A stretch of 64,000 nt of DNA from NCBI GenBank assembly GCA_027214385.1, contig JAPVXR010000003.1, positions 124,001-188,000 on the forward strand, read 5' to 3'. Below, piece after piece: positions 28,017 to 38,600 of the stretch; within the stretch, counting starts at the first letter, position 1; every line of letters begins with the position of its first letter. The DNA comes from Cryomorphaceae bacterium 1068. GTDB taxonomy: Bacteria > Bacteroidota > Bacteroidia > Flavobacteriales_D > Cryomorphaceae. Both the position numbers and the translations under genes were made by a program. Below the pieces are notes generated by a model. That model searched no databases. It was not told where the DNA came from and saw only the letters and a list, made by a program, of their open reading frames with translations.

Positions 28017-29228
28017 CTATTCTATGAGCTCCGTTTCTACCTTCACATCACTCTCAGTAAGCGTTCTATGCACAGGGCATTTATTGGCGATTTCCAGCAG
28101 TCTCCGTCTTTGCTCAGCATCCAAATCTCCTTCAATGGAGATACGTCGTTTGAACACTTCCACCTTGCTCTTTTTCCCTTCAGGGTTTGCGCTGTCCTCC
28201 ACGTGCATCTTGCTGTTTCTTAGCGATACGGTTACCTTTTCTAAAGGCCATGATTTGCGCTCAGCGTACATTTTAAGTGTCATTGCTGTGCAAGTTCCCA
28301 ATGAGGCATTGAGCAATTGATAGGGTGTAGGGCCCATGTTGTTTCCACCAACTTCCTCAGGTTCATCTGCCAGGAAAACATGATCTCCCGCAGAGATTTC
28401 AGTAGTGAATCCATCAGACCCTAGTTGAACCAGCACATCTTCTGAGGGCTCTTTCTTCTCAATCTCAAGCGGTAAGTAGCGACTCACCCAAGCACCAATC
28501 ATTTTAGCAGCGTATGAGGCGTCATTCTTGTCGGTGAGTAAGTGATTAGCACCATCTAACGTGATAAAGCTTTTTGGGTGGCGCGCAGACATATAGATTT
28601 CTGCGGCGTTGTCAATACTTACAATTTGATCTTGCGGAGAATGCAATATCAACAAGGCCTTTTTGAGTTTTGGAAGTAAGGCGGCCGTTTTTTGACTCTC
28701 AACATCTCGAATGAATTGCACACCGATATTAAATGGTCTTCCGCCAATATTGACCTCCGAAATGTTCTTCTGTTCAATCTCTTCTCGGCTTTCTTCAAAA
28801 TGATGCAGCACATGTTCTGCTTCAGAAGGAGCACCGATTGTGCATACCGCATCGATTGACTCTATTCGTTTTGCGGCATGAAGTACTGCTGTTCCTCCCA
28901 GTGAATGGCCAATTAAGAGTTTAGGCGCTTTGTAGTTTTCGGCCAAAAATTCAGCCGCAGATTCAAGATCGGAAATGTTTGACGTGAAATCCGTCTCACC
29001 GAATTCACCTTCGCTCATACCCAATCCGGTAAAGTCAAACCGAAGAACCCCAACACCGTATTGAGTGAGCTCACGAGATATGTAGGTGGCCGCTCGAGCA
29101 TTTTTTCCACAGGTAAAGCAATGGGCAAAGACTGCAAAGTATTGCGGCGGTTTGGTAATTGGAAGTTCAAGTTTGGCGCTTAGGGTCAAACCTTCTTTAT
29201 TTTTAAATTCGATCTTTTTTGATTTCAA
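28017..29228 (-). CDS. Bifunctional alpha/beta hydrolase - OsmC protein
   Basis: About 403 residues from a TTG at 29228. The frame extends to a GTG at 29273, but that start would lie upstream of a TACCTTCG promoter-like box (29251-29258, minus strand). The N-terminal 250 residues are an alpha/beta hydrolase: HCFTCGKN (oxyanion region), GHSLGG (nucleophile Ser), an SPQDQIV Asp and a GANHLL His. The C-terminal 140 residues are an OsmC/Ohr-like domain with its two redox cysteines in LGTCTA and NKCPVH, expected to reduce organic hydroperoxides. The fusion is known across Bacteroidota and Proteobacteria; its natural substrate is not. It diverges from the penicillin acylase gene across a short shared promoter region. 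Confidence 0.9.
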   Translation of the reverse strand: MKSKKIEFKNKEGLTLSAKLELPITKPPQYFAVFAHCFTCGKNARAATYISRELTQYGVGVLRFDFTGLGMSEGEFGETDFTSNISDLESAAEFLAENYKAPKLLIGHSLGGTAVLHAAKRIESIDAVCTIGAPSEAEHVLHHFEESREEIEQKNISEVNIGGRPFNIGVQFIRDVESQKTAALLPKLKKALLILHSPQDQIVSIDNAAEIYMSARHPKSFITLDGANHLLTDKNDASYAAKMIGAWVSRYLPLEIEKKEPSEDVLVQLGSDGFTTEISAGDHVFLADEPEEVGGNNMGPTPYQLLNASLGTCTAMTLKMYAERKSWPLEKVTVSLRNSKMHVEDSANPEGKKSKVEVFKRRISIEGDLDAEQRRRLLEIANKCPVHRTLTESDVKVETELIE

Positions 29229-29250
29229 AGCCTTTTCAATTGAGTTGATT

Positions 29251-29299
29251 CGAAGGTAAAACTTTAAATGCACCGACTTGGTCGGGAGTTATACCTTTG
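29251..29299. promoter_or_regulatory. Divergent promoter region with central dyad
   Basis: A minus-strand TACCTTCG (29258-29251) faces the OsmC-fusion gene and a plus-strand TACCTTTG (29292-29299) faces the acylase gene. Between them lies a dyad CCGAC-TTG-GTCGG at 29273-29285, close to the midpoint. Both open frames extend back into this region but must start inside it. Confidence 0.5.
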
Positions 29300-29325
29300 G
29301 GGATTATTACTATTTCAAAGAGCGC

Positions 29326-31743
29326 ATGGGTAAATTATTAAAGTACTTCTTGTTAACCGCCTTAGCGGTAATACTAATCTTTTGGGTCTTCATACAGAGC
29401 CACCAGCCTGTGCTGAAGGGGAAGCTTGACATCGCCACACTTGAAGCGCCTGTTGAAGTTTACTTCGATGAGTATGGTATTCCCCATATCTATGCTGATA
29501 ATGCCGAAGATGCTTACCGTGCTTTTGGTTACGTGCACGCTCAAGACAGGCTTCTTCAAATGGATTTGATGAGACGAGCGGGTGGAGGCCGACTCTCAGA
29601 AATCATTGGCCCCGATATGAAAGAAGCCGATATGTTCTTCCGAACCTTAGGGACCAATCGACAAGCCGTAAAAGATGCAGCCAAATTTGATGAACTTCCG
29701 GAGAAAGTGAGATCCATTACTGTTGCTTACCTCGAAGGGGTAAATTCATTCATACAGACAGGGAAACACCCGCTGGAGTATAAGTTGCTTCGCGTCGAGC
29801 CCGATACATTTACGGTTGAAGATGTGTATTGCATTTCGGCTTACATGGCCTACAGCTTTGCGTATGCTTTGAGAACAGACCCTTTGGTACAAGACATTTC
29901 TACCAGTCTGGGACCCGATTACTTAAGGTCGTTGGATTTGGCGGTAACGGTTGACCTCTTGCCAGTGGATACTACACGTTCGGATACCTTGGTTACCGAC
30001 TCAATCACACCAAGGCCGAGTTTGAGTATGACACGACCCCATTTACCCGATATGCTTCCTATCCCGACTTTGCAGGGGAGTAATAGTTGGGCAATAGGTC
30101 CGTCGCGCACCCTTTCGGGAAAGGTGATGCTCGCAAATGACACACACATCAAATATTCTGCACCGGCCGTTTGGTATGAAGCCCACATAGAATATCCGGG
30201 TTTTGGTTTCTACGGAAATTTTATCGCAGGTGTGCCGATCGCACTAGTCGGTCATAGTCGAAATCACGCTTGGGGCCTCACTATGTTTGAAGACGATGAT
30301 TCAGATTTCTTCTTCGAGCGATTCTCAGAACCTGATAGCAGCTACACTGATTACCGCGATAGCTTGAATGCGCCCGTTAGGAAATTCAAAGAGACGCTTT
30401 CCATCAAAGGAGAACCTGACACGTCATTCACGGTTTACGAAACGGTACACGGTGTACTGGTAAATGATATTCTTCCCATAGAACAGGACCGTCCCGTGTC
30501 CATGTATTGGAATTATACCAATATGGATAACCAGCTATTGGAAGCTTTCTACAGATTGAATCGAGCGGACAATATTGCTGAATTCAAGAAAGGGGTAGAG
30601 ATGATTACAACTGTGGGCTTGAATATTACCTACGGTGATGCATCAGGAAATATAGCACACTGGTCTGCAAGTAAACTCTTGATCAGACCTGATTCGGTAG
30701 ACGGAAAACACTTTGCCGAAGGCTATTCACCCAATGCCAACTACAAAGGCTTCTACGACTTTGAGGATAATCCACAAGTTGAAGAACCGTTTGTAGGTTT
30801 TGTTCATTCGGCTAATCAATTTCATGATTCAACGTCAGGTATTTTATACCCTGGCTATTACGCGCCAAACACGCGAGCCAATCGAATTGAGGAGTTAATG
30901 AAACTTCAAACAACGGCGACTGTCGAAAGCATCCAAAACATGACCCTCGACAACGTATCGACCACCGAAGCAGATATCGCTCACGAAATAGCCAGAGTTA
31001 TTCGTCGATCGAACGAAGTACTCACCGACCTTGAAGAAATGGCGCTCGAGGAAATTGAAGTATGGTTGGGCTCTCATGATTTGGAAGACGTTGAGCCTAC
31101 CATATACTACAAGACCCTTTACTATGTGTTGAAAAACTCGATGGAAGATGAAATGGGCGATGAGAAATTTCAAAAACTATTTAAGACGCATCTACTCAAG
31201 CGCAGCTATCCAGCACTAATGGTAAATGACGAGTCGCCATGGTGGGACGATCTGCAAACAGTTGGTCTTACTGAAACAAGAGAAATAATTTTCATTAAAT
31301 CTTTCAAGAAGGCGGTGATGGAAATCAACGAAGAGCTGGGAAGCGATATTGCCACTTGGCAATGGCAGAGAGTCCACTTTATTGAGCATCCTCATCCGTT
31401 TTCAGATATTTCTGTTCTAAAACAGTTTTTCCATATCGGTCCATTTCCTGCTCCGGGCGGAAATGAGACTATTAATAATGCCTCTTTCATATTTAATGGA
31501 AATGGCACTTACACTGCTCATTACGGCCCTGCAATGCGTATCGTCATCGATTTTGCAGATATCGAAAATGCTACTTCGATTTTACCAACGGGTAACAGCG
31601 GTAATGTAATGAGTCCGTATTACAGCGACCAGGCAGAGATGTATGTAAGAGGAGAATTCCGAAAAATGAAAATGAATAAGGCTGAAATCAAGAAATCAAA
31701 TAATCTCTTGATGCTGCTACCTCCTGAAAAAGAGGAGGAATGA
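29326..31743 (+). CDS. Penicillin acylase family protein (Ntn hydrolase)
   Basis: An exported or membrane-anchored N-terminal-nucleophile amidase; members cleave acyl groups from beta-lactams, acyl-homoserine lactones or other amides. 805 residues from the ATG at 29326, followed by a hydrophobic segment (LLKYFLLTALAVILIFWVF) that can act as signal anchor. The alpha chain contains DxYGIPHIYADNxEDAYRAFGYVHAQDRL. The autoproteolysis site precedes Ser252 in GSNSWAIGPSRT, which becomes the beta-chain nucleophile. The TTG at 29278 lies on the promoter region and is rejected as start. The T9SS type B gene follows after 31 bases and may be co-transcribed. Confidence 0.93.
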   Translation: MGKLLKYFLLTALAVILIFWVFIQSHQPVLKGKLDIATLEAPVEVYFDEYGIPHIYADNAEDAYRAFGYVHAQDRLLQMDLMRRAGGGRLSEIIGPDMKEADMFFRTLGTNRQAVKDAAKFDELPEKVRSITVAYLEGVNSFIQTGKHPLEYKLLRVEPDTFTVEDVYCISAYMAYSFAYALRTDPLVQDISTSLGPDYLRSLDLAVTVDLLPVDTTRSDTLVTDSITPRPSLSMTRPHLPDMLPIPTLQGSNSWAIGPSRTLSGKVMLANDTHIKYSAPAVWYEAHIEYPGFGFYGNFIAGVPIALVGHSRNHAWGLTMFEDDDSDFFFERFSEPDSSYTDYRDSLNAPVRKFKETLSIKGEPDTSFTVYETVHGVLVNDILPIEQDRPVSMYWNYTNMDNQLLEAFYRLNRADNIAEFKKGVEMITTVGLNITYGDASGNIAHWSASKLLIRPDSVDGKHFAEGYSPNANYKGFYDFEDNPQVEEPFVGFVHSANQFHDSTSGILYPGYYAPNTRANRIEELMKLQTTATVESIQNMTLDNVSTTEADIAHEIARVIRRSNEVLTDLEEMALEEIEVWLGSHDLEDVEPTIYYKTLYYVLKNSMEDEMGDEKFQKLFKTHLLKRSYPALMVNDESPWWDDLQTVGLTETREIIFIKSFKKAVMEINEELGSDIATWQWQRVHFIEHPHPFSDISVLKQFFHIGPFPAPGGNETINNASFIFNGNGTYTAHYGPAMRIVIDFADIENATSILPTGNSGNVMSPYYSDQAEMYVRGEFRKMKMNKAEIKKSNNLLMLLPPEKEEE

Positions 31744-31774
31744 TGTAACAAAAAGAGACTTTACGGGGTAAAAT

Positions 31775-34453
31775 ATGGCTAAAACCAACCCCTTGGCTAG
31801 TATAAGAATTCTTCTTGCTTTCTTTCTATTGCCCATTTGCGCTTCAGCACAACTGCAGGTAGATTTAAGCGATAATCCTCAATCAATTGTTCAAAACCAA
31901 CTTCTTGGTGAAGGAGTTGATCTCATTGATGTTTCCTTCAATGGGCAATCAGGAACCGCTACAAACCCTCAGATAGGAACCTTTTCAAATGGCTGGGAAG
32001 CTATTGGTATTTCCGATGGAATCATTATCGCTACAGGTCAAGCTACCATTGCTGAAGGACCCAATGATTTACCGACAGCCTACGAGGCAATAGAGGAGGA
32101 CGATGAACTTACGGAGGATGTCGACTTGGCTGAATTAATGGGGGCTTCGGCTGAAATAAACGATGCCGCAGTACTCGAATTTGATTTTGTAGCTAGCGGA
32201 GATACCTTAAGATTTTCTTACGTTTTTGCCAGCGAGGAGTACAATGAGCACACCTGTTCACCGTATAATGACGCTTTTGGCTTTTTCATTTCCGGACCGG
32301 GGATTACCGGTGACGGTACATTTACCAACAACGCCATTAATGTCGCCAAGATTCCCGAAAGAGATGTACCCGTGGCTATCAATACCGTAAATCGAGGGAT
32401 TCCCGGAACATACGGTAGCATGGCCATTTGCAATGGCGCTGACATCAATTGGCAAGAAAACAGCCAATACTTTGTGGACAATGAGTCAAATACGTCTTTA
32501 AATACCACCCAATTTGATGGATTTACAACAGTATTTACAGTAGAAGTTCCAGTTGAATGTGGTGGAACCTACCACATTAAAATGGCTATTGCTGATGCCG
32601 TTGATGGTAAAAACGATTCTGCCGTATTTATCAAATCGGGCAGTTTTGCCAGTCAAGCTCCACTCGAAGTTGATTATGAGGTTTTAAATCCTGTAAACAG
32701 CCAGGCAATAGAGGGTTGTAGTAGCTATGCGTTCAAGTTGGTTAGAAATGACAGCACGAATACTAAAGTGGTCTACTTAAAAAGCGAGATGGCTTTTGCC
32801 AATCCCGAAGTTTTTCCTGATTTCCCGGATAGCCTGGTCTTTTATCCACAACAAGGATACTTGAATTGGGAACTTCCCATCCATCATGATGGTGTTTTTG
32901 ATGGAGAAAGGATCATAGACATTTCTTTTCTTCAGCCTGAAGTTTGTGGCTTGGACACTGCCGAAACGAGTTTAGCACTTTCATTCACGGACGCACCACC
33001 CATTGATATTTCTTATCAGGATTCTTTAATAGTTACTTGTGATGAAGTAGGTTTGGTAGATATTCAAGTCATTGGCGGTATACCGCCATACAGCATTGAA
33101 TGGGAGGAAAATTATTCAGGTTACCAATTTGAATTAAACGGTCAAGAGCCGCTTACAATCCAAGCGATGATAACCGATCAGTGCGATTTAAATCAGGAGG
33201 ATGTTTCGATCATTTACGAGCCTATTCAATATGATGCTTTGGAAGTCGTACTTCCCGAAATGATCTCTATCAATTGCTTGGAGCCACTGCTTCTAGAGCC
33301 TTGGATTATAGGTGGAAGGGGTGATTATTCCTATCGATGGATATTTGAAGATAATATGATCTCAGAATCTAGTGAGCTGGAAGTTCAATCGCCTGAAGAG
33401 GGACAATTATCTCTTATTGTGAATGACGGCTGTGTAGCCGCAGATACTGTTATGACCACGTTGGAGTTACTCCAAAACCCTGTTTCTGCCGAAATCGGTG
33501 AAGATTTTCAGGGATTCTGCAATGAGGAAGTCACAATTGTTCCGCAGGTTGAGGGTGGATTTGGAGCGCTGACTTTCAAATGGAAAAGAAATTTCGCACT
33601 TCAGAGCAGCGCTCAAAGCTTCACTTTCACACCAATATCCTCCAGTATTGTTAGTCTTCAAGTTATTGACGAATGCGGGCAACAGGCTTTTGACACCTTA
33701 AACATATTTGTTGACCATGATCCCATTCAAATAGGAATGCCTTCTGATACAATGATTTGTGAAGGAAGGAGACTGGTATTTACACCTGAGGTTTACGGTG
33801 GAGTGGGAGAGTACGATTACTTTTGGATAGAGCGTGAGAGCGATACTCTGCCGCTTAATATCATACCAAGAAGAGATGAGACATACACTTTAAGGGTGAC
33901 CGATGAATGCCTTAAGACGGCAGAAGAAAGCATGAATGTTTCCCTTGTTGCGGTTGAGGCAGAATTTGAATTTGACTATGATTCTGACTCTCGACCCATA
34001 ATGAACCTTTCTGCAGATGGCTTGAATTATTTCTGGGTACTCCCGGGCGGTGAAACAAGCACACTTTTTGAGCCAATATTTCAGCCTGACGTCGATCAAG
34101 ACCAATTGGTCTCACTCGAAGTGACCCATCCGGTGGGCTGTTCAGATTCGAAGATTGATTTCTACGAGCCGCCTCTCAATGTCTTCGTTCCGAGTGCATT
34201 CACTCCTGATGGTGATGGTCTCAACGATATTTTCAAGGCAGAAGGCACTTTCATCAATGAATTTGAACTTTGGGTTTTTGACCGATGGGGGAACGTGGTC
34301 TTCCACTCGAAAAGCCCTAAAAAGGGTTGGGATGGCTCTGATCCAAAAGCAGACTTTGCAGCACAAAATCTAGTGTACAATTATCGAGTGTTGGCCAAAG
34401 GATTCAACTCTCAAATCATTGATAAAAAGGGTAGTGTAACGGTAGTGCGTTGA
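31775..34453 (+). CDS. T9SS type B sorting domain protein with choice-of-anchor L domain
   Basis: 892 residues. Signal peptide ends ICASAQ. Residues about 30-290 form the choice-of-anchor L domain (GISDGIIIATGQ, FSYVFASEEYNE, DAFGFFISGPG). Several Ig/PKD-like modules follow, each starting near a Cys and containing GGxPPY or GGxGxY-type turns. The last 90 residues are the gliding-motility-associated C-terminal domain (VFVPSAFTPDGDGLND, FDRWGNVVF, GWDG), the type B signal for export through the type IX system. The product should be a secreted or surface-attached adhesin-like protein. Its stop abuts that of the convergent FAD oxidoreductase gene. Confidence 0.93.
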   Translation: MAKTNPLASIRILLAFFLLPICASAQLQVDLSDNPQSIVQNQLLGEGVDLIDVSFNGQSGTATNPQIGTFSNGWEAIGISDGIIIATGQATIAEGPNDLPTAYEAIEEDDELTEDVDLAELMGASAEINDAAVLEFDFVASGDTLRFSYVFASEEYNEHTCSPYNDAFGFFISGPGITGDGTFTNNAINVAKIPERDVPVAINTVNRGIPGTYGSMAICNGADINWQENSQYFVDNESNTSLNTTQFDGFTTVFTVEVPVECGGTYHIKMAIADAVDGKNDSAVFIKSGSFASQAPLEVDYEVLNPVNSQAIEGCSSYAFKLVRNDSTNTKVVYLKSEMAFANPEVFPDFPDSLVFYPQQGYLNWELPIHHDGVFDGERIIDISFLQPEVCGLDTAETSLALSFTDAPPIDISYQDSLIVTCDEVGLVDIQVIGGIPPYSIEWEENYSGYQFELNGQEPLTIQAMITDQCDLNQEDVSIIYEPIQYDALEVVLPEMISINCLEPLLLEPWIIGGRGDYSYRWIFEDNMISESSELEVQSPEEGQLSLIVNDGCVAADTVMTTLELLQNPVSAEIGEDFQGFCNEEVTIVPQVEGGFGALTFKWKRNFALQSSAQSFTFTPISSSIVSLQVIDECGQQAFDTLNIFVDHDPIQIGMPSDTMICEGRRLVFTPEVYGGVGEYDYFWIERESDTLPLNIIPRRDETYTLRVTDECLKTAEESMNVSLVAVEAEFEFDYDSDSRPIMNLSADGLNYFWVLPGGETSTLFEPIFQPDVDQDQLVSLEVTHPVGCSDSKIDFYEPPLNVFVPSAFTPDGDGLNDIFKAEGTFINEFELWVFDRWGNVVFHSKSPKKGWDGSDPKADFAAQNLVYNYRVLAKGFNSQIIDKKGSVTVVR

Positions 34454-35581
34454 TTAATCGATCAAGTCGACTAAAGATTTACTAACAGAAGAAGCGAGCG
34501 CAACACCCATTCCTCCGAATCTAACGGCACAATAGACTCGATCATTGAGCTTTTTGGCAATGTATTTCTTTGAACTCCCCATTCCCATTGTTCCCGACCA
34601 ACGCATATCAATCTTAAACTCTTGCTCAGGGAGGATGACTTCTCTCAGAATTTTTTCAAGGTGATCCTGAATAATAGCTGTGGTTCCTTCTTGATCAGTT
34701 TGCTCGCATTCTTTTGCCAGATGTCTGCCACCGCCTAATAAGACCCTCCCGTCAATGTCTCGGAAATAGTCATATCCGCGATCATGATGGAAACTGCCAC
34801 TCCACTTTAAGTTTTTTATAGGGCTGGTTATCAAAACTTGAGCTCTACATGGTTCAACTTCAGCTTCGGGAAGGAGTTGTTTCGCAAAACCGTTAGTCGC
34901 CACGATGGTTCTTTTACTTAATATCTCGCCGATATTGGTATCCAAAACGCATTTGGATGCGGAAGAGTCCAAAGCTTTTACTTCGATCCCATTAAAAATC
35001 TCTACACCTGATTCTCTGGCCAGCGAAACCAGATTCTTCATCATTAACCCTGTATCGACGGTTCCTTCTAGTTCATTGACAATCATATTGTCTACATCCG
35101 AAAACCCAAAACTTTCTATTAGATTGGAACTATCTTTAAAAGCTTGCTTGCGAATGCATTGTACTAGTTCGGCATTGATGTAGCTCAGGCTACCCAGACA
35201 TTCCCTGTAGATTTCTTCATTGCCTTTCCTGAAAACCTCAAAACCTCCGGTTGGCTTATAATCCAGTTGATCGTCACTTAATAATTCTCTCAGCAAATTG
35301 AGCCCTTCATATCTTTTTGCTACGAGATCAAACACTTCATTCTCGTGCATGGTAGTCAAATCATCGAGAATCTCCGAGACACTTCCGAAACAGGCAAAGC
35401 CCGCATTCCTAGTGCTGGCGCCAGATGGCAGGACACCTCTTTCTAAGATTGCTACCTTCCAATTCGGAAATTTTCTTTTCAAGAATATTCCGGTAGTTAA
35501 ACCCGTTATACCTGAACCAATAATCAATGTGTCCCAATGATGAATGAAATGCTTGGTTTCCCAGTAACTATAATGCTTCAT
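34454..35581 (-). CDS. FAD-dependent oxidoreductase, DAO family
   Basis: 375 residues, cytoplasmic. The N-terminal dinucleotide-binding motif is LIIGSGITGLTTGIFL, followed by the acidic residue in ILERG. SGASTRNAGFACFG matches the D-amino-acid oxidase/glycine oxidase-like FAD-binding step. The C-terminal half has the substrate-binding sheet and a final GGMGVALASSVS motif that contacts FAD. Members oxidise amino acids, sarcosine or related amines; the substrate cannot be named here. It diverges from the giant TPR gene over a 68-base gap containing a perfect palindrome. Confidence 0.9.
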   Translation of the reverse strand: MKHYSYWETKHFIHHWDTLIIGSGITGLTTGIFLKRKFPNWKVAILERGVLPSGASTRNAGFACFGSVSEILDDLTTMHENEVFDLVAKRYEGLNLLRELLSDDQLDYKPTGGFEVFRKGNEEIYRECLGSLSYINAELVQCIRKQAFKDSSNLIESFGFSDVDNMIVNELEGTVDTGLMMKNLVSLARESGVEIFNGIEVKALDSSASKCVLDTNIGEILSKRTIVATNGFAKQLLPEAEVEPCRAQVLITSPIKNLKWSGSFHHDRGYDYFRDIDGRVLLGGGRHLAKECEQTDQEGTTAIIQDHLEKILREVILPEQEFKIDMRWSGTMGMGSSKKYIAKKLNDRVYCAVRFGGMGVALASSVSKSLVDLID

Positions 35582-35620
35582 TTCTCGTTAACACAGTTAA
35601 ACGTTAAAGGCACTAAAGAA

Positions 35621-35635
35621 CGAAGAAATTCTTCG
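35621..35635. promoter_or_regulatory. Perfect 15-base palindrome in a divergent intergenic gap
   Basis: CGAAGAA-A-TTCTTCG, seven-base arms, between the FAD oxidoreductase gene (minus) and the giant TPR gene (plus). Three GTTAA copies precede it at 35587-35610. It is a possible operator for either gene. Confidence 0.45.
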
Positions 35636-35649
35636 ATATTTGTGCCAAA

Positions 35650-38600
35650 TTGAAGCACCTGCAAGGGCTATTTGTGACAAGTCTTATTCAAACTTTCCGT
35701 ACTTGCCTGATAGGCATGTTTTTCTTGTTGGTGATGCCTCTCGGTATTTTCGCCCAGGACGACCTGAATATTCACGGGGTAGTCTCTGATGCGATGACAT
35801 CTTCAAAGCTTGGAGATGTAAAAGTTACAGTAAAGAAAGACGGCAGCGTTCACGACAGTTTTACTACTCGTGCTAATGGTAAATATGAGTTCTATCTGGA
35901 CTGCGGTGCAGATTATGAGTTCATTTTCAAGAAAGACGGATACGTCGATCGGTCCATCAAGATCAACTCAAAAGGAGTTCCGGAAGAAATCATCGGTGCA
36001 GGTATAATCATGCCTACGGACATGAGTATGTATGAGATCACTGAGGCCATGGAGGGTGCCGACTTAAGCGTTTTTGACAAACCCATTGGAAAAGCTTCCT
36101 ACGATCCGGCGCAGGCCGATCTGATTTGGGATTTTGCCTACACGAATCAAGTAAAAAGCGATATTTTCAAATTTATTCGCGACGTAGAAAAGAAGCAAAA
36201 GGAACTTGAAAAGGAAGCCACTGCAGAGGAGAAAGCTGCCATGGAGCTCGAAGAGAAATTCAACGAGTTCGTTAAGAAAGGTGATGATGCCATGGCTGCC
36301 GTTGATTATGAAGATGCGGTTCTCAACTATCAAGCTGCACTGGACTTAAAGCCTGGTGATGGCGCTGTTCAAGCCAAATTAGGCGATGCTCAGACGAAGT
36401 GGAATGATCAAAAAGCTCAACAGAAACTCGATGCTGATTACTCAGCGGCTTTGGATGCCGGTGATAGCTTCATGAGAACTGAAGAGTACGAAAACGCCGT
36501 CGAAAATTACAAAGAAGCTCTTGAACTTCGACCTGAAGAAAGCTATCCCAAAGATCAAATTGCCGAGGCAGAAAGAATTATTGAAGAACTCGCAGCCGCC
36601 ATGGCCAACCAAGAGCAATTCAATAAGTTGATGGCCGAAGCTGATGGTTTTTCTGATGAAGAGAAGTTTGTTGAAGCGATAGCCAAGTACGAAGAGGCAT
36701 TGGTCGTTATTCCGGGCAATAGCGAAGCTGAGAGTAAACTTGCGAAGGCGCAGGATGCATTGGCAAATATTGAAGAGAATGCAGCAAAGAAGGCTCAGTA
36801 TGAAGAGCTAATTGCGTCGGCTGATGCAGCTTTTAAGGCTGACAAATACGAAGAAGCAAAATCCACTTACGAAGAAGCGTCGGATGTTCTTCCCGACGAA
36901 GCTTATCCAAAAACTCAGATTGAGGCATGTGATGCTAAATTGAGCGCTTTAGCGGATGCCGCTGAAAAGAAAGAGGCATTTGACGAGCTGGTTGCCGAGG
37001 GAGACGAGGCTATGACTGGCACGGACTATGAGAAGGCGGTAGGGAAGTATGAAGAAGCATTGGGGTTGATTCCAGGAGAGGAGTCCGCAGTTTCTAAATT
37101 GGCAGAAGCCAAAGGTCTTCTTGGCGAATTGTTGGCTGAGAAGGAAAAGCAAGAAAACTATGATGCAATGATCAAGGAAGCCGACGATGCCTTCTCTGAT
37201 GAATCATATGATTTAGCGAAAACTAAATACCAAGAAGCCAAGCAGCTTATTCCTGAGCAAACATATCCATTGGATCAGATTGTAAAAATTGATGCAATTC
37301 TAGCTGAATTGGCCGGTGAGAAAGCTGCTCAAGAAGCATATGATTCTGCGATGGCAGCGGGAGCCAGCTCAATGGAGTCAGAAGACTATTCATCTGCAGT
37401 CGGACATTTTCAAGATGCCTTGGTAGCTATTCCCGATGATAAGGATGCCACCAAAGAATTGGCAAGTGCGAATGAAGCTCTTGCCGAGCAGCAGGCAGGG
37501 ATGGCTCTAAAAGAACAATACAACACATTGATTTCATCGGCAGATTCAAAATTTGACGCTGCTAACTGGACTGAGGCCATCGCTGATTACGAAGCAGCAT
37601 TGGCCGTTCTAAAAGATGAACCGTACCCACAAGAAAGGATAGAAGAGGCGAATGCAAATATTGAAAAAGAGAAATCTGAGGCAGAAGCGGCGGAATTGCA
37701 AGCGGCTTTTGATGCTTTAGTTGCAGAAGGTGACAATGCCCTTGGAGTGGAAGATTTTGATACGTCAATTCAGAAATACGAAGAGGCTTTGAAACTAATG
37801 GAAAGCCCTGAGGTAGAGGCTAAACTTGCCGAGGCAGAAGAAGCCAAAAAGGCATATATGGCTGCTCAAGGATTGCAAGAACAGTATGATGATGCCCTCG
37901 CCAAGGCAGATGAGAAATTCCAAGCACAAGATTGGGAAAAGTCGATCGAACTATACGAGGCAGCGAGTGCTTTAAAGCCTGAAGAGGATTATCCCGTTGA
38001 CCAATTGGCTCTTGCCACAGAAGAAATTAATGCTGCTGAAGCAGCAGCACAGGCCGAGCTTCAAGCTCAGTTTGATGGCTTGGTTGCCGAGGGAGACAAA
38101 GCTTTAGAAGATAATTCGTTTGACTCGGCCATTGCGAATTTCCAAGAGGCATTGACTATCTTGGAAAGTGCAGAGGTAGAAAATAAAATAGCGAATGCTG
38201 AAAAACTCAGGGAGGAATTTAAAAAGCAACAGAGCATAGGAGAGCAATACGATGAAGCCATTGCAAGTGCCGATGCGCTATTTGCCGAAAAGGCATGGTT
38301 GGAAGCTAAATCAAGCTACAAGGCTGCTTTAGAAATAAAACAGGATGAGCAGTACCCAAAAGATCGAATAGCTCTCATAGAAGAAACCATCGTTGCCGAA
38401 GAAGCAGCTCGACAAGCCGAGCTTCAAGCTGATTTTGATGCGCTGGTAGCATTGGGTGATAAGCTGTTGGAAGAAAAGTCGTTCGATCCCTCCATTGAAA
38501 AGTACGAAGAGGCTTTGGCCATAATGGAAAGTACGGAAGTAGAAGATAAAATAGCTAATGCCCGGAAACTTAAGGATGAATTCAAGGAGCAACAGAGCAT

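Noticed and set aside
31746-31765. GTAAC upstream of the gene at 31775 as a second ECF promoter
   Set aside because: No CGTC at 15-17 bases downstream; the gene is more likely transcribed with the acylase gene.
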